A stretch of DNA of 64,000 bases. Origin: Jiella pacifica. Its GTDB lineage: Bacteria > Pseudomonadota > Alphaproteobacteria > Rhizobiales > Rhizobiaceae. The stretch spans positions 186,001 to 250,000 of the forward strand of contig NZ_JAAAMG010000001.1 of assembly GCF_010500815.1 (NCBI RefSeq), in the 5' to 3' direction. A model generated the notes under the pieces. The model was not told the origin of the DNA and did not search any database. It saw only the letters and a program-made list of their open reading frames with translations. A program made the translations under genes and the position numbers. Shown here in pieces: positions 27,670-36,578 of the stretch (position 1 is the stretch's first letter; every line of letters starts with the position of its first letter).

Positions 27670-28807
27670 GCATCCGATCTTTTCGCCGGAACGGCCCGAG
27701 GACCGACGCTTCATGGCAGCGGCGATCCGCTATGCCATGCGCAATGTCGGCCGGACGGGAACCAATCCTTCCGTCGCCACGCTGATCGTCCGGGACGAAA
27801 GCGACGGGCGCGGGCCGCGGATCGTCGGCCGCGGCGTCACCGCCCTCGGCGGCCGGCCCCATGCCGAGGCCGGCGCCCTGGCCGAGGCGGGCGAACTGGC
27901 GCGCGGCGCGACGGCCTATGTGACGCTCGAGCCCTGCGCCCATCACGGCCGCACGCCGCCCTGCGCCGAGGCCCTCGTCAGGGCCGGCATTGCGCGCGTG
28001 GTCTCGGCCGCCGCCGATCCGGATCCGCGGGTGAACGGCAAGGGGCACGGGATGTTGCTTGCGGGCGGCGTCTCGGTCACACCGCAGGTGATGGCGGGGG
28101 AGGCGGCCCGCACGATCGAGGGCTATCTCACCCGGCACCGCCTCGGCCGGCCGGGAGTGACCCTGAAACTCGCTCTGTCGCGGGACGGGCGGATCGGCGT
28201 CCGGGGTGGCGGGCAGGTGAAGATCACCGGGCCGACCTCCGACGCCCAGACCCATCTCGTGCGGGCTCGCCACGACGCCATCCTGGTCGGCGCCGGCACC
28301 GCGCTCGAAGACGATCCGCGGCTCGACTGCCGGTTGCCGGGCTTGGGCGACCGCTCGCCGGCGCGGATCGTCCTCGATCCGCATCTGCGCACCTCGCCGG
28401 AGATGACGGTGGCACGCACCGCCCGGACCGTGCCGACGATGATCGCGACCTATCAAAGTTCCGATGCCGGACGCCGTGCCGCGCTTGCGGTGGAGGGCGT
28501 TTCCTTCGTCGCCTGCGTCCCGGATCCCGAAACCGGCCGGGTGGCGCTGCCGGAACTTCTGGAGGATCTCGCCGCGACGGGCATCACCTCGATCATGGTC
28601 GAAGGCGGGGCGACGATCGCGGCGAGCTTTCTCGACGCGTCGCTGGTCGACCGGCTGATCCTGGCCGAGGGCGCAATCGAGATCGGCGAAGACGGGCTGA
28701 AGGCGCCGATCGACGTCGATGGCGCCCGGCGGCGTTTCGACCTGTTGCGCCAGGACGTTTTCGGCGCCGACAGATGGTTCGAATTTTCTTGCGGAGACAG
28801 GCTCTGA
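27659..28807 (+). CDS. ribD: Bifunctional riboflavin deaminase/reductase RibD
   Basis: A 382-residue enzyme for the second and third steps of riboflavin synthesis from GTP. The N-terminal deaminase has the zinc site HAEAGAL plus [15 protein letters not shown]; the C-terminal NADPH-dependent reductase starts near [15 protein letters not shown] and includes [18 protein letters not shown] 27659 is chosen over GTG 27650, three codons upstream in frame. The stop TGA overlaps the start of ribE (TGATG), showing tight coupling. Confidence 0.95.
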   Translation: MTTEHPIFSPERPEDRRFMAAAIRYAMRNVGRTGTNPSVATLIVRDESDGRGPRIVGRGVTALGGRPHAEAGALAEAGELARGATAYVTLEPCAHHGRTPPCAEALVRAGIARVVSAAADPDPRVNGKGHGMLLAGGVSVTPQVMAGEAARTIEGYLTRHRLGRPGVTLKLALSRDGRIGVRGGGQVKITGPTSDAQTHLVRARHDAILVGAGTALEDDPRLDCRLPGLGDRSPARIVLDPHLRTSPEMTVARTARTVPTMIATYQSSDAGRRAALAVEGVSFVACVPDPETGRVALPELLEDLAATGITSIMVEGGATIAASFLDASLVDRLILAEGAIEIGEDGLKAPIDVDGARRRFDLLRQDVFGADRWFEFSCGDRL

Positions 28808-29418
28808 TGTTCACCGGGATCGTCACCGACATCGGCCGGATCGAAGAGGTCGCGCCGCGCGAGGCGGGCAAGGCCTTCCGCGTCGCCACCGAATACGACC
28901 CCAGGGGCATCGACATCGGCGCGTCGATCGCCTGCGCCGGGGTCTGCCTCACCGTGACGGCGCTGCCCGAGCCGACGTCGAACGCTCGCTGGTTCGAGGT
29001 CGAGGCCTGGGAAGAAGCGTTGCGGCTGACCAGCGCCGGCACCTGGCAGGCGGGGACGCAGATCAATCTCGAACGGTCCCTGAAGGTCGGCGACGAACTC
29101 GGTGGCCATCTCGTCTCCGGCCATGTCGACGGCCGGGCGGAGATCGTTTCGCGCAATGACGAGGGGGAGGCGGTACGGTTTCGCCTGAGGGCGCCACAGG
29201 AGCTGAAGCAGTACATCGCCCGCAAGGGCTCCGTCTGCCTCGACGGCACGTCGCTGACGGTGAATTCGGTCGATGACGACGTCTTCGACGTCCTGCTCAT
29301 TCGGCACTCGCTCGCGGTGACGACATGGGGCGAACGGCAGCCCGGCGACGTCGTCAATCTTGAGATCGACCAGATTGCGCGCTATGCCGAGCGCCTGTTC
29401 GGTGCGCCGACCGGCTGA
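28807..29418 (+). CDS. ribE: Riboflavin synthase, alpha subunit
   Basis: A 203-residue lumazine-converting enzyme that dismutates two 6,7-dimethyl-8-ribityllumazine molecules into riboflavin. It consists of two similar beta-barrel halves: [15 protein letters not shown] with the CAGVCLTVT block, and the second GGHLVSGHVDG with SLTVNSVDDD. Length and start are exactly those of the family. GGAGACAGG lies before the ATG. It is followed by ribH after 143 bases with no recognised FMN element. Confidence 0.95.
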   Translation: MFTGIVTDIGRIEEVAPREAGKAFRVATEYDPRGIDIGASIACAGVCLTVTALPEPTSNARWFEVEAWEEALRLTSAGTWQAGTQINLERSLKVGDELGGHLVSGHVDGRAEIVSRNDEGEAVRFRLRAPQELKQYIARKGSVCLDGTSLTVNSVDDDVFDVLLIRHSLAVTTWGERQPGDVVNLEIDQIARYAERLFGAPTG

Positions 29419-29561
29419 AGCGACCGCGTCGCTTCTTTTCCGGCTCCGCGCCGCCTTCGATCTTACGCTCCACGTCGCCCAGAAGATCCGCAGATCCATC
29501 GATTGACCGGTAGACGCGCAAGAGCGTCCAGCGGCGACAAGGCCTTGAAAGGGCACATCCC

Positions 29562-30011
29562 ATGGCGGCCAAACCGCACATCCTGATCGTCGAGGCGCGC
29601 TATTACGAGCACGTCGCCGATCATCTCCTGACTGGCGCCAAGGCCGCACTCGAGGAAGTCGGCGCGACCTACGAGGTCGTCACCGTGCCGGGCGCTCTCG
29701 AAGCGCCCGCGGCAATCGTCTTCGCCCTGTCCGGCGCCGACGGCGGCGGCACGGACTACGACGGCTTCGTCGCGCTCGGCTGCGTCATTCGCGGCGAGAC
29801 GTTCCACTTCGACATCGTCGCGGGCGAATCCGCCCGGGCGCTGATGTCGCTCTCCGTCGACGAGGGCATTGCCATCGGCAACGGCATCCTCACCGTCGAG
29901 AACGAGGAACAGGCGCTGGTGCGCGCCGATCCCGACAGGAAGAACAAGGGCGGCGAGGCGGCGCGGACGGCGCTGCGCATGGTCGCCCTCCGGGACCATT
30001 TCGGAGCCTGA
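29562..30011 (+). CDS. ribH: 6,7-dimethyl-8-ribityllumazine synthase
   Basis: A 149-residue lumazine synthase that condenses the ribityl-pyrimidine with 3,4-dihydroxybutanone 4-phosphate. Typical blocks: [50 protein letters not shown] (the catalytic His is in ETFHFD) and [26 protein letters not shown] precedes the ATG. nusB starts three bases after its stop, a widely conserved pairing. Confidence 0.96.
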   Translation: MAAKPHILIVEARYYEHVADHLLTGAKAALEEVGATYEVVTVPGALEAPAAIVFALSGADGGGTDYDGFVALGCVIRGETFHFDIVAGESARALMSLSVDEGIAIGNGILTVENEEQALVRADPDRKNKGGEAARTALRMVALRDHFGA

Positions 30012-30013
30012 CG

Positions 30014-30526
30014 ATGGTGGAATCCGCGCAGCCGCAACGGCCGGCGGCGAAGGCCGCCAACAAGCGGGGCGCAGCGCGCCTCGCCGCCGTCCAGGCACTG
30101 TATCAGATGGAGGTCGGCGGTTCGACCTTGATGGAAACCGTCGCCGAGTACGAATCCTTCCGGCTCGGCCGGGAGATCGACGGCGAGCAGTATCGCGATG
30201 CCGATGCTGCCTGGTTTCGCGACGTCGTCTCGGGCGTCGTGCGTCAGCAGACGGCAATCGACCCGCTGATCCACAAGGCGCTGCCGACCGACTGGCCGCT
30301 CGCCCGCCTCGACACGACGTTGCGGGCGCTGATGCGCGCCGGCGTCTTCGAAATCCGTTCGCGGCTGGACGTTCCGGTCGCAGTCATCATCAACGAATAT
30401 GTCGACGTGGCGCGGGCTTTCTACACCGAGGAGGAGCCGCGGCTGGTGAACGCCGTGCTCGACCGGATCGCCAAGGAACAACGCCCCGAGGCGGGCGGAA
30501 ACGCCGCAAGGCGCGAACGGCCGTGA
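30014..30526 (+). CDS. nusB: Transcription antitermination factor NusB
   Basis: A 170-residue RNA-binding protein that forms a complex with ribosomal protein S10 (NusE) on the boxA of rRNA operons. The helical core shows [19 protein letters not shown], then [29 protein letters not shown] and the conserved [29 protein letters not shown], cut here into two blocks. The short basic N-terminus is usual. The stop overlaps a GTG start of the following transporter gene. Confidence 0.95.
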   Translation: MVESAQPQRPAAKAANKRGAARLAAVQALYQMEVGGSTLMETVAEYESFRLGREIDGEQYRDADAAWFRDVVSGVVRQQTAIDPLIHKALPTDWPLARLDTTLRALMRAGVFEIRSRLDVPVAVIINEYVDVARAFYTEEEPRLVNAVLDRIAKEQRPEAGGNAARRERP

Positions 30527-31758
30527 CCGTCGCGGCGGAGCCGGTCGGCGGATTGGGGATCAGGACCGCGCGGCGTAATGCCCTCGTCCTGGCTGCCGCC
30601 CAGGCCATCGTCGGCTCGGCCGCCCCGGTGGCGATCTCCACCGGCGGCCTCGCTGGCACCTGGCTGCTGCTCGAGGACAAGTCGCTGGCGACGCTGCCGG
30701 TCACCGGCTTCAACGTCGGCGTCGCGCTCGGTGCGCTGCCGGCGGCGGCGCTGATGCGGGCGATCGGGCGGCGGCTCGGCTTTTCCTCCGGGGCGCTGGT
30801 CGTTTCGATCGGCGGGATGCTTGCCGCCTTCGCGCTGCTGGCCCAGTCCTTCTGGTTCTTCGTCGCGTCGATGCTGCTGGTCGGCTGCGGCAACGCCTTC
30901 ACCCAGCAATATCGCTTCGCCGCGACTGACGGTGCGCCGCGCGACTATCAGGCGCGGGCGATCTCCGTCGTTTTGGCCGGCGGCATGTTCGCCGCGGTCA
31001 TCGGCCCGCAGATGGTCAACTTCACCACCGGCCTTTTCCGGCCGGCGGAATTTGCCGGCGCCTTCTTCGGCGTCTCGATCCTCGGCTTTGTCGGTGTCTT
31101 CGTGCTGTCCCGGCTGAAGGTGGTCGACGCGGCCGTGGCCGAGCCGGGCGAGGCGCCGTCCGCTCCCGCCCGCCCGCTCTCCCAGATCCTCGTCCAGCCG
31201 CGTTTCCTGACGGCGCTTCTGTGCGGCGTCGGCAGCTACGCGATGATGAGCTTCGTCATGACCGGCGCGCCGCTCGCCATCGTCGCCTGCGGCCACCCCC
31301 AGGAGATCGGCTTCTTCGGCATCCAGTGGCACGTCATGGCGATGTTCGGGCCGAGCTTCTTCACCGGTCGGCTGATCGCCCGCTATGGCAAGGAGCGGGT
31401 CATCGCGGCGGGGCTCCTGGCGCTTCTTGCCAGCTTCGGGGTGTTCCTGTCGGGCATCTCCGTCTGGCAGTTCTGGCTCGGCCTCGTTCTTCTCGGTCTC
31501 GGCTGGAACTTCGGCTTCATTGGCGCGACGGCGATGGTCGCCGACACCTACCGGCCTTCCGAGAAGGGCAAGACGCAAGGCTTTCACGATCTCGCTCTGT
31601 TCACGACCGTGGCCTTTTCCTCGTTCATGTCGGGACGGGTCTTCGTCACCAGCGGCTGGGAGACGATGAACCTCGTCGCCCTGCCGATCGCCCTCGTCTG
31701 CATGGCGGCGATCGCCCTGGAGGCGCGCCGCGCCGGCGCCCGGCTGCTTCCGGGCTGA
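30523..31758 (+). CDS. MFS transporter coupled to nusB
   Basis: A 411-residue major facilitator, about 12 helices, substrate unknown. Features: [18 protein letters not shown] in helix 1, the loop after helix 2 [15 protein letters not shown], and the second-half equivalent [14 protein letters not shown]; the motif [23 protein letters not shown] near helix 11 is shared with a subgroup of bacterial MFS proteins of unassigned function. The GTG start overlaps the nusB stop as GTGA, so it is translated as part of the riboflavin-nusB operon. A longer upstream frame is only the shadow of nusB and ribH. Confidence 0.82.
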   Translation: MTVAAEPVGGLGIRTARRNALVLAAAQAIVGSAAPVAISTGGLAGTWLLLEDKSLATLPVTGFNVGVALGALPAAALMRAIGRRLGFSSGALVVSIGGMLAAFALLAQSFWFFVASMLLVGCGNAFTQQYRFAATDGAPRDYQARAISVVLAGGMFAAVIGPQMVNFTTGLFRPAEFAGAFFGVSILGFVGVFVLSRLKVVDAAVAEPGEAPSAPARPLSQILVQPRFLTALLCGVGSYAMMSFVMTGAPLAIVACGHPQEIGFFGIQWHVMAMFGPSFFTGRLIARYGKERVIAAGLLALLASFGVFLSGISVWQFWLGLVLLGLGWNFGFIGATAMVADTYRPSEKGKTQGFHDLALFTTVAFSSFMSGRVFVTSGWETMNLVALPIALVCMAAIALEARRAGARLLPG

Positions 31759-31836
31759 CCAGGCGGAGGCGACGGGGCCGGCTGGTCCCGCCGGACCGAT
31801 CGCTGCCCTTGCATTTCCCGCCTTCACTCCCTGCGC

Positions 31837-31862
31837 TTGACGCGGCGACGCGCTCATATAAC
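31837..31862 (+). promoter_or_regulatory. Weak candidate promoter for hppA
   Basis: TTGACG (31837-31842) and TATAAC (31857-31862) are good hexamers, but only 14 bases lie between them, short of the usual 16-18. It sits about 100 bases before the hppA start, so a long leader would result. Confidence 0.3.
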
Positions 31863-31965
31863 CTCCGCTTGCCTTTGGTCGCGGGGGAGCAAGTCGGCCG
31901 GGGCTCACGAAGCCATAAAAGGGATCGTCGCCGGCCGAGCGCCTGCGACCAAGCGAGGAAACGGC

Positions 31966-34116
31966 ATGCAGACAATTCTATGGGTCGTGGCGCTGTGCGG
32001 GCTGCTGGCGCTCGTCTACGCCATGTGGGCTACACGCTCCGTTCTTGCCGCCGATCAGGGCTCGGCCCGCATGCAGGAGATCGCCGGGGCGATCCGCGAG
32101 GGCGCTCAGGCCTATCTCGCCCGGCAATATACGACCATCGCCATCGTCGGCGTCGTCGTCTTCGCGCTGACCTGGCTGCTCCTGTCTCTCTACGCCGCCG
32201 CGGGCTTTGCCATCGGCGCGATCCTGTCCGGCCTCGCCGGCTTCGTCGGCATGAACGTCTCGGTCCGGGCGAACGTCCGCACCGCCCAGGCGGCCGCCCG
32301 CTCGCTCGGCGCCGGCCTCGGCGTCGCCTTCAAGTCGGGTGCGATCACCGGCATGCTCGTCGCCGGCCTCGCGCTGCTCGGCGTCACCCTCTATTTCCTG
32401 GCGCTGACCGCCTGGTTCGGCTTCCAGCCGGCCGACCGCACGGTCATCGACGCGCTGGTCTCGCTCGGCTTCGGCGCCTCGCTGATCTCGATCTTCGCTC
32501 GCCTCGGCGGCGGCATCTTCACCAAGGGCGCCGACGTCGGCGGCGACCTCGTCGGCAAGGTCGAGGCTGGCATTCCCGAGGACGATCCGCGCAACCCGGC
32601 CACCATCGCCGACAATGTCGGCGACAATGTCGGCGATTGCGCCGGCATGGCGGCCGATCTGTTCGAGACCTATGCGGTGACCGTCGTCGCCACCATGGTG
32701 CTCGGGGCGATCTTCTTCGCCGGCTCGACCGTCATCGAGAGCGTGATGATCTATCCGCTGGCGATCTGCGGCGCCTGCATCATCACCTCGATCATCGGCA
32801 CCTTCTTCGTCCGGCTCGGCGCCAACGGCTCGATCATGGGCGCGCTCTACAAGGGCCTGTGGGTGACGACAATCCTGTCGATCGTCGGCCTCGCCGCCGC
32901 CACCTGGGCGACCGTCGGCTTCGGCGACGTCGGCCAGTCCTCGGCCGGCATCACCATCAACGGCCTCAACCTGTTCATCTGCGGCATCGTCGGCCTCGCC
33001 GTCACCGGGCTGATCGTCTGGATCACCGAGTTCTACACCGGCATCGGCTTCCGGCCGGTGCGTTCGATCTCGGAGGCCTCGGTTTCCGGCCACGGCACCA
33101 ACGTCATCCAGGGCCTTGCCGTGTCGCTCGAGGCGACGGCGCTGCCGACGATCGTCATCGTCGCCGGCATCATCTCGACCTACCAGCTCGCCGGCCTCTA
33201 CGGCACCGGCATCGCGGTCACCGCCATGCTCGGCGTCGCCGGCATGATCGTCGCCCTCGACGCCTTCGGCCCGGTGACCGACAATGCCGGCGGCATCGCC
33301 GAGATGGCGGGTCTTCCCGCCGACGTGCGCCGCTCGACCGACGCGCTCGACGCGGTCGGCAACACCACCAAGGCTGTGACCAAGGGCTATGCCATCGGCT
33401 CCGCCGGCCTCGGCGCGCTGGTGCTCTTTGCCGCCTACAACTACGACCTCCAGTACTTCGTCCAGCAGGCCGAGGCCGGCAACGGTTTCGAGTACTTCCG
33501 AGGTGTCCAGCCGGACTTCGCGCTCACCAACCCCTATGTCGTCGTCGGTCTCCTGCTCGGTGGCCTGATCCCGTTCCTGTTCGGCGGCATCGCGATGACG
33601 GCGGTCGGCCGGGCGGCGAGTTCGGTCGTCGAAGAGGTGCGCCGGCAGTTCCGCGAGAAGCCCGGCATCATGGCGGGCACCGAGCGGCCGGACTATGCAA
33701 GGGCGGTCGATCTCCTGACCAAGGCGGCGATCAAGGAGATGGTGGTGCCGTCGCTGCTGCCGGTGCTGGCACCGATCGTCGTCTACTTCGCGGTCTATCT
33801 GATCTCGGACAAAAGCCAGGCCTTCTCGGCGGTCGGCGCGATGCTGCTCGGGGTCATCGTCACCGGCATCTTCGTGGCGATCTCGATGACCTCCGGCGGC
33901 GGCGCCTGGGACAACGCCAAGAAGTCCTTCGAGGACGGCTTCGTCGATGCGGCGGGCGTGCGCCACATGAAGGGCTCCGACGCCCATAAGGCGTCCGTCA
34001 CCGGCGACACGGTGGGCGATCCCTACAAGGATACGGCGGGCCCGGCGGTGAACCCGGCGATCAAGATCACCAACATCGTGGCGCTGCTATTGCTGGCGGT
34101 GCTGGCGCATCAGTGA
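31966..34116 (+). CDS. hppA: Membrane-bound proton-pumping pyrophosphatase (K+-independent)
   Basis: A 716-residue integral membrane pyrophosphatase with about 16 helices that couples pyrophosphate hydrolysis to proton export. The pyrophosphate/Mg sites are clear: [22 protein letters not shown] (broken here at residue 180-200) and [19 protein letters not shown], plus the late [10 protein letters not shown] block. The residue deciding potassium dependence is Lys in [14 protein letters not shown]; the potassium-dependent subfamily has Ala there, so this is the K+-independent type. GAGGAAACGG precedes ATG 31966. A terminator follows directly. Confidence 0.95.
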   Translation: MQTILWVVALCGLLALVYAMWATRSVLAADQGSARMQEIAGAIREGAQAYLARQYTTIAIVGVVVFALTWLLLSLYAAAGFAIGAILSGLAGFVGMNVSVRANVRTAQAAARSLGAGLGVAFKSGAITGMLVAGLALLGVTLYFLALTAWFGFQPADRTVIDALVSLGFGASLISIFARLGGGIFTKGADVGGDLVGKVEAGIPEDDPRNPATIADNVGDNVGDCAGMAADLFETYAVTVVATMVLGAIFFAGSTVIESVMIYPLAICGACIITSIIGTFFVRLGANGSIMGALYKGLWVTTILSIVGLAAATWATVGFGDVGQSSAGITINGLNLFICGIVGLAVTGLIVWITEFYTGIGFRPVRSISEASVSGHGTNVIQGLAVSLEATALPTIVIVAGIISTYQLAGLYGTGIAVTAMLGVAGMIVALDAFGPVTDNAGGIAEMAGLPADVRRSTDALDAVGNTTKAVTKGYAIGSAGLGALVLFAAYNYDLQYFVQQAEAGNGFEYFRGVQPDFALTNPYVVVGLLLGGLIPFLFGGIAMTAVGRAASSVVEEVRRQFREKPGIMAGTERPDYARAVDLLTKAAIKEMVVPSLLPVLAPIVVYFAVYLISDKSQAFSAVGAMLLGVIVTGIFVAISMTSGGGAWDNAKKSFEDGFVDAAGVRHMKGSDAHKASVTGDTVGDPYKDTAGPAVNPAIKITNIVALLLLAVLAHQ

Positions 34117-34122
34117 TCTGGG

Positions 34123-34149
34123 AGGGGCGGCTCGGCCGCCCCTTTCTTC
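34123..34149 (+). terminator. Rho-independent terminator after hppA
   Basis: AGGGGCGGC (34123-34131) pairs perfectly with GCCGCCCCT (34135-34143) on a TCG loop, followed by TTCTTC. It begins seven bases after the hppA stop. Confidence 0.85.
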
Positions 34150-34179
34150 ATCTGCTGGCGAGCGCGGACACCCGTTCAC

Positions 34180-34926
34180 TCACGCCGCGGCGCTGGCGAG
34201 GAAGGCGGCTTCGGCGAGCGGAATGGCGGAGGGGGTGCCGACGGTGATCCAGACGCCGTCGAGCCGGACGCCGTAGAGCCGCTCGGCCTCGATCGCGCGA
34301 TCGAAGATCCGGTTCAGCGAAAAGCGTTCGGCCTTCATGCCCTCGAACAACTCCGGCTTCAGGATGGCGCCGCCGGCATAGATGAAGGGCGAGACCACCC
34401 GCTCGGGCACCCGCGAGAGCCGGCCGGTCGGATCCATCACGAAGTCGCCATTGCCGTCGTAGCCGGTGGAGTGGCGCATCTCGGCAATCAGCAGCGAGAC
34501 GTCCATCCGGGCGGAGTCCCAGAGTTCGGCGAGAAGATCGAGATTGTCCCGGTAGCCGTCGATCCAGAACGTGTCCGCGTTGAGCACGTAGAACGGATCG
34601 GTGCCGAATTCGGGCAGAGCCTTGACGATGCCGCCGCCGGAATCGAGCAGCATGTCGGTTTCGTCGGAGACGACGATCTCCATGTCCCGGCGCTTCCGCA
34701 GATGGGCGCGCATCAGATCGGCCATGTAGTGGACGTTGACGACCACCGTCTCGACGCCGTTGCGCGCCAATGCGTCGAGACCGTAGTCGATCAGGGCGCG
34801 GCCGCGGACCTCGATCAGCGGCTTGGGCATGGTGGAGGTGATCGGACGCATGCGCTTGCCGAGACCGGCGGCGAGGATCATCGCGGTCTTCGGCTTGAGG
34901 CGGGTCCTGGTCTTGGCGATCTGCAT
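34180..34926 (-). CDS. murU: Sugar-1-phosphate nucleotidyltransferase, MurU-like
   Basis: A 248-residue nucleotidyltransferase. The N-terminal NTP site is AMILAAGLGKRMRPITSTMPKPLIEV; then VVVNVHYMADLMRAHL, DSGGGIVKAL and VLNADTFWIDG with the metal-binding Asp. With AmgK-like kinase encoded immediately upstream, the best reading is N-acetylmuramate-1-phosphate uridylyltransferase (MurU), making UDP-MurNAc in the cell-wall recycling route that bypasses MurA/MurB. Other UDP- or GDP-sugar roles are possible. ATG 34926 lies seven bases after the kinase stop, so the two form one unit. Confidence 0.82.
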   Translation of the reverse strand: MQIAKTRTRLKPKTAMILAAGLGKRMRPITSTMPKPLIEVRGRALIDYGLDALARNGVETVVVNVHYMADLMRAHLRKRRDMEIVVSDETDMLLDSGGGIVKALPEFGTDPFYVLNADTFWIDGYRDNLDLLAELWDSARMDVSLLIAEMRHSTGYDGNGDFVMDPTGRLSRVPERVVSPFIYAGGAILKPELFEGMKAERFSLNRIFDRAIEAERLYGVRLDGVWITVGTPSAIPLAEAAFLASAAA

Positions 34927-34933
34927 GGTGTTT

Positions 34934-36526
34934 TCAGTCGTTCGAGCGGTAGCGCCCTGGGCCGGTCTCGTCGACGAGGCCCCAGGTGCCGTAAAGATGG
35001 CTGAGGGCGGACAGGGAGGGATGGCCCAGCGTCCGGCCGAGATATCCCTTAAGCCGCGGTATGTGACGTAGATATTGCGGCTTGCCGTCTCTTTTGAGAA
35101 GGCGGACGAAAATTCCCAGAATCTTCGATGCGCGCTGGGCGGCCATGATGGCGTAGTCGCGTTCGAAGGCGAAGGCGTCGAAGGTTGGATCCTCGGCGCG
35201 CCGGCCGGCGACATAGGCTGCCGTCAGCGCGACTTCGAGCTCGGCCGAAACGTCGACCCGCGCATCCTGGGCGAGCGAGGCGACGTCGTAGGCCGAGGGA
35301 CCGATCAGCGCGTCCTGGAAGTCGATGAGGCCGATCCTGTGCACGCCTTCGGCGTTTGGGCGATAGATCACGTTGGGCGAGTGGAAGTCGCGCAGGACGA
35401 GGCTCGTCTCTGCCTGCTCCAGTTCGTCGAAAAGGGCGTTCCAGCATTCTGCAAAGAGCGCCCGCTCGTCCTCGCTCGCCGGACGGCCGAAGGCATCCGG
35501 GATGTACCAGTCGAGCAAGAGTTCGACCTCGATCGTCATGGCGCGGCGGTCGTAGGCAGGGACGCGGTAGATGCCGGCGCCGGGAACCTGAAGCTCGCCC
35601 GGCCAGGCGACGCCATGGAAGTCGGCAAGTAAGCGGGCGGCCTCGAGATAGCGATCGGCGATCGGTCGTCGTTCCGCGTCGATGATTTGCCCGGCGCCGA
35701 GATGCTCGATCAGGAGCAGGCCCCGGTCGAGATCAGCGCGGTAGATGGCCGGCGCGGCGAAGCCTGCCTTCTTCAGCGCCGTCCCGATGGCGACGAAGGG
35801 CGTCACGTCCTCGGCGAGATGGGCAATCCGGCTGTAGGGCAGGCCGTCACGGATCGGCGGGCCGTCCGGCTGGCGCGGCGCATCCATCAGGACCAGGGTG
35901 TTCGTCCCGGCAGCGACCGTTTCGTAGCGCCGGCTCGATGCGTCGCCGAAGAAGCGCCGGCGCGGGGCGGTATCGAAGCCCGCCGCGGCGAGGAATTGGC
36001 GAATGGCCAAAGTGCGCTCGACGCGGGGCTGGGCTGCGCCGGTCGCTGCGACGACGGCGAGGCGGCCGCCATCCGCCGTCACGGACAGGTCGATGACGAT
36101 GGTCGCGGCGTCGCGGGCCTCGGCCGCGCGGTCGGGCCACTCGACGAGGACGACCCCGGCCGCGGCGGCCTCGGCGAAGCCGAGTTCGACGAGCTCCTCG
36201 CCGGAACCGAGGCGATAAAGGTCGAAATGGGCGACCGGAGGCTCGGTCTCGTAGGGCTGGACCAGCGTGTAGGTGGGCGAGGGGACTTCGAGATCCGCGT
36301 CGTCGGCGAGGGCCCGGATCAAGGCCCGGGCGAGGGTCGACTTGCCGGCGCCGAGATCGCCGGACAAGGCGACGACGTCGCCGGGCCTCGCCACCATCGC
36401 GAGGTCGACGCCGAGACGCTCCGTGGCGCTCGCGTCGGCAAGCGTCAGCCGGGCGATTTCCCTCTCCATATCGACGGCGGTGCCCAACTGTTTCGCCACA
36501 GGTTTCGCTTCGTTCTCGTCGTTCAT
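34934..36526 (-). CDS. TsaE-AmgK fusion: tRNA t6A ATPase plus cell-wall sugar kinase
   Basis: A 530-residue two-domain protein. The first part (about 15-165) is TsaE, the ATPase of tRNA threonylcarbamoyladenosine synthesis, with Walker A GDLGAGKST, then SPTYTLVQPYE and HFDLYRL. The second part (about 185-525) is an aminoglycoside-phosphotransferase-fold kinase with GDASSRRYETV near its start, VLRDFHSPNVIYR (catalytic Asp) and GLIDFQDALIGPSAYDVASL (metal Asp), as in AmgK, the anomeric MurNAc/GlcNAc kinase. Start is ATG 36526; ATG 36592 would overlap the upstream kinase by 14 bases and add a non-conserved leader. The fusion is common in this order. Confidence 0.85.
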   Translation of the reverse strand: MNDENEAKPVAKQLGTAVDMEREIARLTLADASATERLGVDLAMVARPGDVVALSGDLGAGKSTLARALIRALADDADLEVPSPTYTLVQPYETEPPVAHFDLYRLGSGEELVELGFAEAAAAGVVLVEWPDRAAEARDAATIVIDLSVTADGGRLAVVAATGAAQPRVERTLAIRQFLAAAGFDTAPRRRFFGDASSRRYETVAAGTNTLVLMDAPRQPDGPPIRDGLPYSRIAHLAEDVTPFVAIGTALKKAGFAAPAIYRADLDRGLLLIEHLGAGQIIDAERRPIADRYLEAARLLADFHGVAWPGELQVPGAGIYRVPAYDRRAMTIEVELLLDWYIPDAFGRPASEDERALFAECWNALFDELEQAETSLVLRDFHSPNVIYRPNAEGVHRIGLIDFQDALIGPSAYDVASLAQDARVDVSAELEVALTAAYVAGRRAEDPTFDAFAFERDYAIMAAQRASKILGIFVRLLKRDGKPQYLRHIPRLKGYLGRTLGHPSLSALSHLYGTWGLVDETGPGRYRSND

Positions 36527-36578
36527 GGCTTCGCCGCGTGCATCGGCGGGGCGGATGGGGGAAGCCCCGTCGCCGCGA

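Noticed and set aside
29419-29561. Possible FMN riboswitch between ribE and ribH
   Set aside because: None of the conserved FMN-element stems or the AGGGTTTCCG-like blocks could be seen.
31978-33987. Minus-strand open frame of 669 codons opposite hppA
   Set aside because: Composition is almost only Asp, Glu, Gly, Ala and Arg as expected from the reverse of a membrane protein gene in GC-rich DNA.
31221-33989. Plus-strand open frame of 922 codons over the MFS gene and hppA
   Set aside because: Its translation is Arg-rich low-complexity sequence; hppA in another frame has complete catalytic motifs.
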